The translations under genes and the position numbers were made by a program. The notes under the pieces are model-generated. The model was not told the DNA's origin, did no database searches, and worked only from the letters and a program-made list of their open reading frames with translations. 8,167 nucleotides of DNA. Source: an uncultured Propionivibrio sp. Its GTDB lineage: Bacteria; Pseudomonadota; Gammaproteobacteria; Burkholderiales; Rhodocyclaceae. The stretch is taken from assembly GCA_938040985.1 (NCBI GenBank), contig CALHZD010000083.1, positions 1 through 8,167 on the forward strand. The letters run 5' to 3'. Below are positions 1 to 6,977 of the stretch, in pieces; the first letter of the stretch is position 1; the number at the start of each line of letters is the position of its first letter.

Positions 1-36
1 CGCCTTTGTGAGGCGGCCGCCTGTCCAGTTTGCCAT
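1..36 (-). CDS. Phage tail-fibre-like protein, N-terminal fragment
   Basis: Only the first 12 codons lie in the window, reading MANWTGGRLTKA from an ATG at 36 down to the window edge. Seen: a strong Shine-Dalgarno (AGGAAGGAG on the minus strand, about 6 nt before the ATG) and a position just downstream of the DUF2313 gene. Known: phage tail-fibre or tail-collar proteins often begin with a 'MAxWTGGxLTxAG' type sequence, and this gene normally follows the DUF2313/XkdU gene in contractile-tail phage operons. The identification rests on that opening motif plus gene order, because the rest of the protein is outside the window. Confidence 0.55.
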   Translation of the reverse strand, partial: MANWTGGRLTKA

Positions 37-48
37 AGTTACTCCTTC

Positions 49-768
49 CTAGGTCTGCGTGACCTCAATACTCTTGTAGATACTGCCAATACCGCCCGCA
101 TGGAACGTGCTGCTGATCGCCGCATCCCGTACGGTTTCGGGATAGACCTCGTATGCTGCGTGCGTGGAGACTGCTGCGCCGATATACTGCCTTACCTCAA
201 CCGTAGCGTTCGTGATCTCCGCCGGGCGTATCTCGTAGGTTGTGTGGATGGTTGGTGCGGAGGCGTAATAGAGTACTGCATCGGCTTTGTCTTTCTCAAA
301 ATGCAAGTCATACATGAGGTGCGCGGGTACGGTCGCCTCAAGTGCCTCCTCCATTTGCTTCTGCCAGAGAATGACCGAGGGAAAATATAACTGGAAGCGT
401 CCGGGCGCTACATCTTCCTCAACGTACGCATCACCGCCTTTCGTGAAGGTATTGACAAGCAGCTCGATACGGCGTTTCGTTGCAGGCTGTCGTCCGAGCA
501 TTTTTGCCTTGACAAGCGTGCGCCGCAAGGCAATGCTTGCATCATACGGCGGATTGGTTTGGTAGACCTCCTCCCATGAGGGCAGCCCCCATGTTGCAGT
601 CTCGATAAAAAACTGCTTCGCGATCTCCGGCAAAAGCAGTCGATACCGCTCATGCTCCTTTGAAAGCGTGTCCTGCACGTCCTTAAAAGACATATCCCCT
701 GCCAAAAACTTTGGCAGATAACGCATTACATTGACTTTTTCGAGACGGAGGAAGTGAAAATCAGCCAT
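49..768 (-). CDS. Phage tail protein, DUF2313 / XkdU-YmfQ-like
   Basis: A 239-residue protein starting MADFHFLRLEKV. Known: DUF2313 proteins (XkdU of PBSX, gp48-type of Mu-like phages) are small baseplate-proximal tail proteins encoded right after the baseplate J protein. Seen: residues about 12–160 follow the family layout, with a helical N-terminus, then 'FFIETATWGLPSWEE', then 'ALRRTLVKAKMLG', and then a beta-rich part with 'FPSVILWQKQMEEAL'. The last 75 residues or so extend beyond the core and contain a loosely repeated 'YEIRPAEI / YEVYPETV' element. The ATG at 768 is preferred over one 18 nt upstream because it overlaps the stop of the baseplate gene by 8 nt (ATGGCTGA), a usual phage coupling, with GGGAGG about 10 nt before it. 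The family call is by hand recognition. Confidence 0.7.
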   Translation of the reverse strand: MADFHFLRLEKVNVMRYLPKFLAGDMSFKDVQDTLSKEHERYRLLLPEIAKQFFIETATWGLPSWEEVYQTNPPYDASIALRRTLVKAKMLGRQPATKRRIELLVNTFTKGGDAYVEEDVAPGRFQLYFPSVILWQKQMEEALEATVPAHLMYDLHFEKDKADAVLYYASAPTIHTTYEIRPAEITNATVEVRQYIGAAVSTHAAYEVYPETVRDAAISSTFHAGGIGSIYKSIEVTQT

Positions 769-1063
769 GCAGCACCACCCTCCCAAGTGCCGGCAGCTCT
801 TCGCTTGTGAGTTCTATGTTCGACGCGCCGCCGTTCAGCGTGAGGCTGTCATAATCCTGTGCCGCGCCGCTTTGCAGCAGGAGCGCACCAATTTTGGCGA
901 TACTCACATAGCTGCCCTTGCCAAGCCAAGCTCGTGCAATCTCACGAAAGTATTTTTGCACCGCTTGCTTGAAATCGTCCGCATTCGGCTGTCCTCGAAC
1001 GCGCGCCTCAATGTTGATGGTCTTGATTGTCGCAGATACGACGGTCACAATGGCGTTGATCGG
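761..1063 (-). CDS. Baseplate J-like phage protein, C-terminal fragment
   Basis: Contains about the last 100 residues of a phage baseplate J/gp47 (XkdT-like) protein. It reads from 'PINAIVTVVSATIKTINIEARV' (first 20 or so residues) through 'KYFREIARAW', 'VSIAKIGALLL' and 'LTLNGGASNIEL' to 'LPALGRVVLHG' and a TGA at 761–763. Known: this family ends with an alpha/beta domain of this layout and caps the baseplate wedge. Anomaly: the coding similarity stops at about 1050–1063, where the opposite strand becomes pgi. The N-terminal two thirds expected for the family (roughly 350–400 residues in total) is missing, so this copy cannot make the whole protein. It overlaps the next phage gene by 8 nt, so the phage operon is otherwise in normal order. 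Confidence 0.65.
   Translation of the reverse strand, partial: PINAIVTVVSATIKTINIEARVRGQPNADDFKQAVQKYFREIARAWLGKGSYVSIAKIGALLLQSGAAQDYDSLTLNGGASNIELTSEELPALGRVVLHG
1050..1063. other. Junction between phage block and glycogen cluster
   Basis: To the left the minus strand encodes a baseplate J-like C-terminus. To the right the plus strand encodes Pgi from about 'MALIGFWNTSFLG' onward. Both proteins are recognisable up to this short stretch and both are cut in their interior. The two similarities overlap by only a dozen bases or so, so the exact breakpoint cannot be fixed by eye. No inverted repeat, insertion sequence end or integrase gene is visible here. It may be a genomic rearrangement or an assembly join of unrelated sequences. 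Confidence 0.6.
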
Positions 1064-1751
1064 TTTCTGGAACACCAGTTTTCTGGGCGCGGAAAGTTTG
1101 GCTGTGCTGCCCTACAACGAGTCGCTCAAGTATTTCCCATCTTTCCTCCAGCAACTGGAGATGGAGAGTAATGGCAAATCGGTCAGCCGTGACGGCGAGC
1201 CGCTGGCGATGCCCGCCTGCCCGATTGTCTGGGGCGAACTGGGCAACAATGGACAGCACGCTTTCTTTCAGCTGCTCCACCAGGGCGGGCGCCTCATTCC
1301 CTGCGATTTTATTGCCGCCGTGCACGCCGATTTTCCGCTGCCTGGGCATCAGGAGGCGCTTCTGTCCAACTGTTTTGCCCAGAGTGCCGCCTTGGCCTTC
1401 GGCAAGACCCGCGCCGAAGCGCGCAGGGATATGGAAAAAGCAATGCTGCCCGCCCATGAAATCGAGCGCTTGCTGCCGCACCGCGTTTTCAAGGGCAATC
1501 AGCCGTCCTCGACGCTGCTGCTCGACGGCCTGACGCCGGCGACCTTGGGCGCGCTGGTGGCGTTGTATGAACACAAGGTTGCCGTGCAGGGCATGCTCTG
1601 GGGCGTCAATTCGTTTGACCAGTGGGGGGTCGAGCTGGGCAAGGCGATGGCCAGCCAGATTCTGCCCGCCGTGCGCGATCCGGCGCGGGCGCAGGGGCTG
1701 GACGCTTCGACGCAGGCGCTGCTCGATTTTAGCCGCCGGCACCTGGACTGA
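1050..1751 (+). CDS. pgi: Glucose-6-phosphate isomerase, C-terminal part (5'-truncated)
   Basis: Pgi interconverts fructose-6-phosphate and glucose-6-phosphate in the cytoplasm. About 233 residues of the usual 550 are present. Seen: 'QLEMESNGKSV' with the catalytic Glu, 'NNGQHAFFQLLHQGG' with the catalytic His, and 'GVNSFDQWGVELGK', which matches the second PGI signature and carries the catalytic Lys. The protein ends at LDFSRRHLD and TGA 1749–1751. The first ~310 residues, including the first PGI signature and much of the sugar-phosphate site, are absent because the sequence becomes phage at about 1050. The ATG at 1050 is internal by homology, not a native start, so this is not expected to be functional unless the 5' part exists elsewhere. 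It lies 132 bp before pgm, which uses the product of Pgi as substrate. Confidence 0.9.
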   Translation: MALIGFWNTSFLGAESLAVLPYNESLKYFPSFLQQLEMESNGKSVSRDGEPLAMPACPIVWGELGNNGQHAFFQLLHQGGRLIPCDFIAAVHADFPLPGHQEALLSNCFAQSAALAFGKTRAEARRDMEKAMLPAHEIERLLPHRVFKGNQPSSTLLLDGLTPATLGALVALYEHKVAVQGMLWGVNSFDQWGVELGKAMASQILPAVRDPARAQGLDASTQALLDFSRRHLD

Positions 1752-1883
1752 GGCGCTGCGGGCGCTTGCCCGATCCGCGAGCGGCGGATGTTGGCGAAAT
1801 GGCAAAAGGCAGTGGATTCATGGCTCGCCGGCCTTGGGTCGTAAATGGTTTGAGGCATTGAAACGAACGGGAGGAAGCGTGCA

Positions 1884-3521
1884 ATGAGCGTCAAAACAGT
1901 GGCAACCCGGCCTTTTGCCGGCCAGAAACCCGGAACCTCCGGGCTGCGCAAGAAAGTCAAAGTCTTCAGCCAGCCCGGCTATCTGGAAAATTTCGTCCAG
2001 TCGATTTTCGATACCTTGAACGGCCAACAGGGCCAGACGCTGGTGCTGGGGGGGGACGGTCGCTATTTCAACGACGTTGCCGTCCAGATTATTCTGCGCA
2101 TGGCGGCGGCGGCCGGCTTTGGGCGAGTCCTGGTCGGGCAGGGCGGAATTTTGTCTACGCCGGCGGCGAGTGCGGTCATCCGCAAACGCGCCGCGTTCGG
2201 CGGCATCATCCTTTCGGCCAGTCATAATCCCGGCGGTGTCGGGGGTGATTTCGGCATCAAGTACAACCTGGCCAATGGCGGGCCGGCCAGCGAAACCTTT
2301 ACCGACGCGGTGTACCAGCGGACGCAGGTCATCACCGAATACCGTTACGCCGAGGCGGACAACATCGATCTTTCCCGCCTCGGTCAAACACAGATTGGCG
2401 AGATGAAGGTCGAGGTTATCGACCCGGTCGCCGACTATGCCGAACTGCTTGAATCACTGTTCGACTTTGATCGCATTGCCAGTCTGCTTGCCCGTCCCGG
2501 TTTCCGCATGCGCTTTGATGCCATGCACGCCGTCACCGGCCCCTATGCCAAAGCCTTGCTGGAACGGCGCCTGGGCGGGCCGGCCGGCACGGTCGTCAAC
2601 GGCACGCCCTTGCCCGATTTCGGCGGTGGCCATCCCGACCCCAATCCCGTCTATGCCGCTGATCTGGTCAGAGCCATGGCCGATCCCGGATTGGGCCTGT
2701 CGTTCGGCGCCGCCTCCGACGGCGACGGCGATCGCAACATGATCGTCGGCAGTAACTTCATCGTCAGCCCGAGCGACAGTCTGGCGGTGCTGACGGCCAA
2801 TTATTCGCTGATTCCGGCGTATGCCAAGGGGCTGGCCGGCGTGGCGCGCTCTATGCCGACGAGCTGTGCGGTGGATCGGGTGGCTGCCGATTTCGGCATT
2901 CCGTGTTTTGAAACGCCGACCGGGTGGAAATTCTTCGGCTCGCTGCTCGATGCCGGCAAAGCCACGCTGTGTGGCGAGGAAAGCTCCGGTACCGGCTCCA
3001 ATCATGTGCGCGAGAAAGACGGCTTATGGGCGGTGCTCTACTGGCTCAATATTCTGGCTGCGCGCAACGAGTCCGTCGAACAGATTGTGCGCGCCCATTG
3101 GCAAAAATACGGCCGCAACGTCTATTCCCGGCATGACTACGAAGGCGTCGAATCGGCGAAGGCGGAGGCGATGTTCACGGCGCTGCGCGGTAAGTTGCCG
3201 ACGTTGGCCGGACAAACAGTCGAAGGCATGCGCGTGCGCATGGCCGACGACTTTAGCTATACCGACCCGGTTGACGGCGCGCGCAGCGAACACCAGGGCG
3301 TCCGCATTCTGCTTGAGGATGGTTCGCGCGCGGTTTTCCGGCTTTCGGGCACCGGCACCGAGGGCGCGACGGTCCGGCTTTATCTGGAACGCTATGTTGC
3401 CGACCCGGCGCAGCATGGCGTGCCGACCCAGCAGGCGCTGGCGCCGCTGATCGCTTTGGCCGACCAGGTGGCGCAACTCGCCGCCATGACGGGCAGGGTG
3501 AAACCGGATGTCATCAGCTGA
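1884..3521 (+). CDS. pgm: Phosphoglucomutase, PGM1-like (alpha-D-glucose-specific)
   Basis: Interconverts glucose-6-phosphate and glucose-1-phosphate, linking Pgi to GlgC. The protein has 545 residues, full length for the family. Seen: the N-terminal 'QKPGTSGLRKKVKVF' (residues 14–28), the active-site loop 'SASHNPGG' with phosphoserine Ser113, the Mg-binding 'DGDGD' (279–283), the sugar-recognition loop 'CGEESSGTGSNHVREKDG' (363–380), and the phosphate-binding loop 'RLSGTGTEGAT' (486–496). All four catalytic elements are intact. These loops resemble eukaryotic PGM1 more than the bacterial PMM/PGM (AlgC) branch. This type is also known in bacteria, so it is not by itself a sign of transfer. 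The start is supported by a strong GGGAGGAAG Shine-Dalgarno at 1869–1877. The gene probably belongs to one transcription unit with its neighbours. Confidence 0.95.
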   Translation: MSVKTVATRPFAGQKPGTSGLRKKVKVFSQPGYLENFVQSIFDTLNGQQGQTLVLGGDGRYFNDVAVQIILRMAAAAGFGRVLVGQGGILSTPAASAVIRKRAAFGGIILSASHNPGGVGGDFGIKYNLANGGPASETFTDAVYQRTQVITEYRYAEADNIDLSRLGQTQIGEMKVEVIDPVADYAELLESLFDFDRIASLLARPGFRMRFDAMHAVTGPYAKALLERRLGGPAGTVVNGTPLPDFGGGHPDPNPVYAADLVRAMADPGLGLSFGAASDGDGDRNMIVGSNFIVSPSDSLAVLTANYSLIPAYAKGLAGVARSMPTSCAVDRVAADFGIPCFETPTGWKFFGSLLDAGKATLCGEESSGTGSNHVREKDGLWAVLYWLNILAARNESVEQIVRAHWQKYGRNVYSRHDYEGVESAKAEAMFTALRGKLPTLAGQTVEGMRVRMADDFSYTDPVDGARSEHQGVRILLEDGSRAVFRLSGTGTEGATVRLYLERYVADPAQHGVPTQQALAPLIALADQVAQLAAMTGRVKPDVIS

Positions 3522-3607
3522 TGGCTTGAGGCGGTCTGGCGGTTGTGTGCCGTATAAGCGTTTTCGCGGAACGCAGCCCTTTGAATCTTGAATGGATGAA
3601 TGACCTG

Positions 3608-3611
3608 GGAG
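3608..3611 (+). promoter_or_regulatory. Ribosome binding site choosing the glgC start
   Basis: GGAG lies 6 nt before the ATG at 3618. An in-frame ATG at 3600 has no comparable Shine-Dalgarno and would place this GGAG inside the coding region, so 3618 is preferred. Confidence 0.55.
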
Positions 3612-3617
3612 CGGAAG

Positions 3618-4892
3618 ATGATCGAGAGACGCACGTTTCGATTGCCTGGACGGGCCGTGGCGCTGGTATTGGCGGGCGGGCGCGGCAGCCGCCTGTATGA
3701 GTTGACCGATCGGCGCGCCAAACCGGCCGTCTATTTTGGCGGCGAATATCGCATCGTCGATTTTGCCCTGTCCAACTGCGTCAATTCCGGCATCCGCCGA
3801 ATCGGCGTCGTAACGCAATACAAATCGCACAGCCTGCTGCGCCATTTGCAACGCGGCTGGAGTTTCCTGCGTGGCGAAATCAACGAGTTTGTCGATCTTC
3901 TGCCAGCGCAGCAGCGGGTGGATGAAGAATCGTGGTATCGCGGCACGGCCGACGCGGTCTACCAAAATCTCGACATCATCGAAAGCTACCTGCCGACGCC
4001 GGAATACGTCGTTATCCTGGCCGGCGACCATATTTACCGGATGAACTATGCGGCCATGCTCGTCGATCATGTGGAAGGCGGCGCGGAATGCACGATCGCC
4101 TGCATCGAAGTGCCGCGCAAGGACGCTACCGGCTTTGGCGTAATGGCGGTCGACGATCAGTGGAAAATCACCGACTTCGTCGAAAAACCCGCCGATCCGC
4201 CTCCCATGCCGGGCAAGCCCGATGCCTCGCTGTGCAGCATGGGCATTTACATTTTCAATGCAAAATACCTCTATAGCGAGCTGCGGCGTGATATCGAAGA
4301 TCCTGAGTCGAGCCACGATTTTGGCAAGGACATCATTCCGCATGCGGTCAAAAACGGGCGAGCCAAGGCGCACCCCTTCCATTTGAGCTGCGTGCATGCG
4401 CCGGAAGAGGGGCCCGGCAAAGAGCATTACTGGCGCGATGTCGGCACGATCGATGCCTACTGGGAAGCGAACATTGACCTGACGGCGACCGATCCGGCGC
4501 TCAATCTCTACGATCGCGCCTGGCCGATCTGGACGTACCAGCAACAGTTGCCGCCAGCCAAATTTGTGCATAATCAGGCCGACCGGCGCGGTATCGCCAT
4601 CGAGTCGGTCGTTTCCGACGGTTGCATCATTTCCGGCGAAGTCAACCGCTCTTTGCTTTTCTCGTCGTGTCGGCTGCATTCGCATACCCGCGTCGACTGG
4701 TCGGTGCTCCTGCCGGAAGTCGAAGTGGGGCGCGGCGCGCGCCTGAGCCGCTGCGTCATCGACCACGGCGTTAGAATTCCGCCGGGGTTCGTCATCGGCG
4801 AAGATCCCGAAGCCGACGCGCAGCGCTTCCGGCGCACGCCGAACGGCATTACGTTGGTGACGCAAAAGATGATGGATCAGGCGACATCCTGA
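3618..4892 (+). CDS. glgC: Glucose-1-phosphate adenylyltransferase (ADP-glucose pyrophosphorylase)
   Basis: Makes ADP-glucose from glucose-1-phosphate and ATP, the committed and usually allosterically controlled step of bacterial glycogen synthesis. The protein has 424 residues (430 from the alternative ATG at 3600), normal for GlgC. Seen, in 424-residue numbering: the nucleotide loop 'LAGGRGSRL' (18–26), 'RAKPAVYFGG' (33–42) whose Lys matches the E. coli activator-site Lys39, 'GTADAVYQN' (109–117), 'AGDHIYRMNY' (135–144) with the metal-binding Asp, 'FVEKP' (187–191) contacting the sugar, and 'DVGTIDAYWEAN' (274–285). The last 100 residues or so form the left-handed beta-helix domain that carries regulatory sites. 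All key residues are present. It follows pgm by 96 bp and precedes glgA by 105 bp, and is likely co-transcribed with both. Confidence 0.95.
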   Translation: MIERRTFRLPGRAVALVLAGGRGSRLYELTDRRAKPAVYFGGEYRIVDFALSNCVNSGIRRIGVVTQYKSHSLLRHLQRGWSFLRGEINEFVDLLPAQQRVDEESWYRGTADAVYQNLDIIESYLPTPEYVVILAGDHIYRMNYAAMLVDHVEGGAECTIACIEVPRKDATGFGVMAVDDQWKITDFVEKPADPPPMPGKPDASLCSMGIYIFNAKYLYSELRRDIEDPESSHDFGKDIIPHAVKNGRAKAHPFHLSCVHAPEEGPGKEHYWRDVGTIDAYWEANIDLTATDPALNLYDRAWPIWTYQQQLPPAKFVHNQADRRGIAIESVVSDGCIISGEVNRSLLFSSCRLHSHTRVDWSVLLPEVEVGRGARLSRCVIDHGVRIPPGFVIGEDPEADAQRFRRTPNGITLVTQKMMDQATS

Positions 4893-4946
4893 ATCGCCGC
4901 GCTATTGCGGAAACGGTCGTGAATACCTAAATCAATCCATGTGAAT

Positions 4947-4972
4947 GCCGTCGGCGGCCGGCCGCCGACGGC
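4947..4972. promoter_or_regulatory. 26-bp perfect palindrome between glgC and glgA
   Basis: The left arm GCCGTCGGCGGCC is followed at once by its exact reverse complement, with no spacer and no mismatch over 26 bases. It lies 54 bp after the glgC stop and 25 bp before the glgA ATG. As RNA it would form a very stable GC hairpin. No T-run follows, so it is not a standard intrinsic terminator. It may be a processing or attenuation hairpin that sets the GlgC to GlgA ratio, or a dyad protein site. The structure is seen directly and the role is inferred. Confidence 0.5.
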
Positions 4973-4997
4973 CATATCAACAGGCGCAGGCGATGCC

Positions 4998-6449
4998 ATG
5001 AAAATCCTTCACGTTGCTTCGGAAATTTTTCCCCTGGTTAAAACCGGCGGGCTGGCCGATGTTACCGCCGCCCTGCCGCCGGCGCTGGTTCGGCGCGGAC
5101 TGGATGTGCGCATCCTGCTGCCCGGTTTCCCCGGCGTGCTGGCCGGCATGGAATCGCTCAAACCGGTGTGCGCCATTGGCCCTGTTTTCGGTGCAGCGGC
5201 GGTCAGGCTGCTATCCGGCCGTCTGCCGGATAGCGGGCTGCCAGCCTACGTGATCGACGCGCCTTTTTTATACCGACGTCCGGGCAACCCCTATCTCGGG
5301 CCGGAAGGCCAGGACTGGGCGGACAATCACCGCCGCTTTGCTCTGCTCGGCTGGGCGGCTGCGCACCTGGCCTCTGGCGAGCTCGATACCGGCTGGACGC
5401 CTGACATTATTCACGCCCACGACTGGCATGCCGGACTGGCCGCCGCTTACCTGCGCCAGAATCCTGCGCTGGATACGAAAACCGTCTTTACCATCCACAA
5501 CATGGCCTTCCGCGGTATTTTTCCCATGGACTGCCGCTATGAACTGGACTTGCCGATGAGCGCCATGACGCCGATGGGCATGGAATTTCACGGCAATCTC
5601 TCATTCATGAAGGCTGGCCTCGTCTATTCCAGCAAAATCACCACCGTCAGCCCCACCTATGCGCAGGAAATCTGTACCGCCGAATTCGGCTGTGGTCTGG
5701 AAGGCGTCATGCGCGACCACGGCCAGGATCTGTCCGGCATTCTCAATGGCGTCGATTACGCCGTCTGGCGACCGGATGATCCACTAATCGCCAAGCCCTA
5801 CAGTGCGGACAACTTGAAGGGCAAGCAGGCCGTCAAACAGGCGCTACAAGCCGAGTTCAAACTCGACCGCGCGGCGAAAGGACCGCTGTTCGGCGTGGTC
5901 AGCCGCCTGACCGCGCAGAAAGGGATGGATCTGCTGCTGGCCGCTTTGCCCGAACTGTTGCAGGAAGGCGGCCAACTGGTCGTCCTCGGCACGGGCGATG
6001 TTGAACTGGAAACGGGCTTTGGTGATGCCGCTGCGGCACATCCCGGCCAGGTCGCCATTCATCTGGGCTACGACGAAGCCATGTCGCATCGCGTCATCGC
6101 CGGCGCCGACATCCTGCTCGTCCCCTCCCGCTTTGAACCCTGCGGCCTGACCCAGCTTTATGCCCTGCGCTACGGCACCCTCCCGCTCGTGCGGCGCGTG
6201 GGCGGGCTGGCCGATACCGTTGTTGATGCCTCGCCGGAAAATCTGCAATCCGACCGTGCGACGGGGTTCGTGTTTGACGAAGCGACGCGCTACGCACTGG
6301 GCGCGCGCATCCGCGAGGCCAGCCATTTTTATCACGACGCGGCCGCCTGGCAGCGGGTGCAGCAATGCGCCATGCGGCAGGATTTCTCCTGGGACGATGC
6401 CGCCGCAAATTACGAACTACTATACCATTCCTTACGTAATGAGAAATAA
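4998..6449 (+). CDS. glgA: Glycogen synthase, ADP-glucose type (GT5)
   Basis: Transfers glucose from ADP-glucose to the growing alpha-1,4-glucan. The protein has 483 residues, close to E. coli GlgA (477). Seen: 'KTGGLADV' (15–22) with the ADP-glucose-binding Lys15, 'HAHDWHAGL' (139–147), 'TIHNMAFRG' (165–173), 'GILNGVDYAVW' (247–257), 'VSRLTAQKGMDLL' (301–313), and the catalytic 'RFEPCGLTQLYALRYG' (378–393) with Glu380. The ATG at 4998 gives the standard MKILHVASE start. A GTG at 4941 in frame would add 19 residues encoded across the palindrome and is rejected. The C-terminus 'QDFSWDDAAANYELLYHSL' fits the family, but the last 10–15 codons are strikingly AT-rich and end in the foreign module. 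Codons from residue 404 onward lie in a segment duplicated at 8068–8167. Confidence 0.95.
   Translation: MKILHVASEIFPLVKTGGLADVTAALPPALVRRGLDVRILLPGFPGVLAGMESLKPVCAIGPVFGAAAVRLLSGRLPDSGLPAYVIDAPFLYRRPGNPYLGPEGQDWADNHRRFALLGWAAAHLASGELDTGWTPDIIHAHDWHAGLAAAYLRQNPALDTKTVFTIHNMAFRGIFPMDCRYELDLPMSAMTPMGMEFHGNLSFMKAGLVYSSKITTVSPTYAQEICTAEFGCGLEGVMRDHGQDLSGILNGVDYAVWRPDDPLIAKPYSADNLKGKQAVKQALQAEFKLDRAAKGPLFGVVSRLTAQKGMDLLLAALPELLQEGGQLVVLGTGDVELETGFGDAAAAHPGQVAIHLGYDEAMSHRVIAGADILLVPSRFEPCGLTQLYALRYGTLPLVRRVGGLADTVVDASPENLQSDRATGFVFDEATRYALGARIREASHFYHDAAAWQRVQQCAMRQDFSWDDAAANYELLYHSLRNEK
6207..6306 (+). repeat. Direct repeat copy 1, inside glgA
   Basis: Matches 8068–8167 at 99 of 100 positions by hand alignment (offset 1861). 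The one difference is A6253 against G8114. It covers glgA codons for residues about 404–440. The left edge is sharp: bases before 6207 do not match those before 8068. The right edge is unknown because copy 2 runs off the window. Confidence 0.9.
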
Positions 6450-6542
6450 GTCAATTCTTGTCATTATTTATTCATTAAGTTTTAGCATTATTTTGGATTG
6501 GCAGCAATAACTTAAACTTAACTCAACTTGGATTGATTTGCT
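6450..6542 (+). promoter_or_regulatory. AT-rich leader, possible promoter for the module
   Basis: The 93 bp between glgA and the DUF5675 gene is very AT-rich. It contains TTGTCA (6458–6463) and, 19 bp later, TAGCAT (6483–6488), plus TTGGCA at 6498–6503 with no good -10 partner. None is a convincing sigma70 promoter, but the region would suit independent transcription of the module. No terminator hairpin for glgA is visible here. Confidence 0.2.
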
Positions 6543-6977
6543 ATGTCTACTGTTCTAATTAAAGTAACCCGGAAATGGGAAACAGGAAAATCAATTATCT
6601 CGGAATTTCATACGACTGGAGGGCGTTATGGGATGGTTTCCGGGTTCTTTATGGAAGAGAAAGATTTACCTACCATAAAATCTACACAAGGCAAACCTAT
6701 ACCTACCGGGATCTATACTCTTAAATGGCACAATACTTCTTATCGTGAGCGCAGACTGCCTCTTCTTTACAACCATCAGATCCCAGAGTCAAGTCGAATT
6801 CTGATTAACAATATTAATTGTTCTGGATATGAAAAGGGATATTTGCTGACTGGGTCTACAAAATCCTATGACTGGATTGGAGGTAGTCGACCTAAGCTAG
6901 AGTCATTGTTGACTTTTCTAAACTGTTATGATCTTGACTCTGGGCAGTTTGCAGTTGAGATTAAGGATGGTTTTATT
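6543..6977 (+). repeat. Internal duplication, unit 1 (degenerate domain)
   Basis: Encodes residues 1–145, paralogous to unit 2 at 6978–7415. It keeps the structural motifs but has Asn89 and Tyr100 where unit 2 has His234 and Cys245. It also lacks the Gly of the HxGN motif (Ile91). Confidence 0.75.

Noticed and set aside
918..1049. In-frame extension of pgi upstream into phage sequence
   Set aside because: The residues before about 1050 are the reverse-strand shadow of the baseplate gene, not Pgi sequence. The open frame there is accidental.
1008..1805. A 265-codon minus-strand open frame opposite pgi
   Set aside because: It overlaps conserved pgi motifs, has shadow-frame composition (Arg, Gln, Gly-rich), and crosses the phage/pgi junction.
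3553..3558. TATAAG as a -10 box for glgC
   Set aside because: The nearest acceptable -35 (TTGAGG, 3526–3531) is 21 bp away, which is too far for a sigma70 promoter.
3557..3573. Small hairpin GCGTT...AACGC between pgm and glgC
   Set aside because: A five-pair stem with no T-run is too weak to call a terminator.
3024..4865. A 613-codon minus-strand open frame opposite pgm and glgC
   Set aside because: It is an antisense shadow of two clearly functional genes. It is Arg/Ala/His-rich, resembles no family, and arises from GC-rich third positions.
4941..4997. GTG start extending GlgA by 19 residues
   Set aside because: It would translate the palindrome, has no Shine-Dalgarno, and GlgA proteins normally begin at MKILHV.
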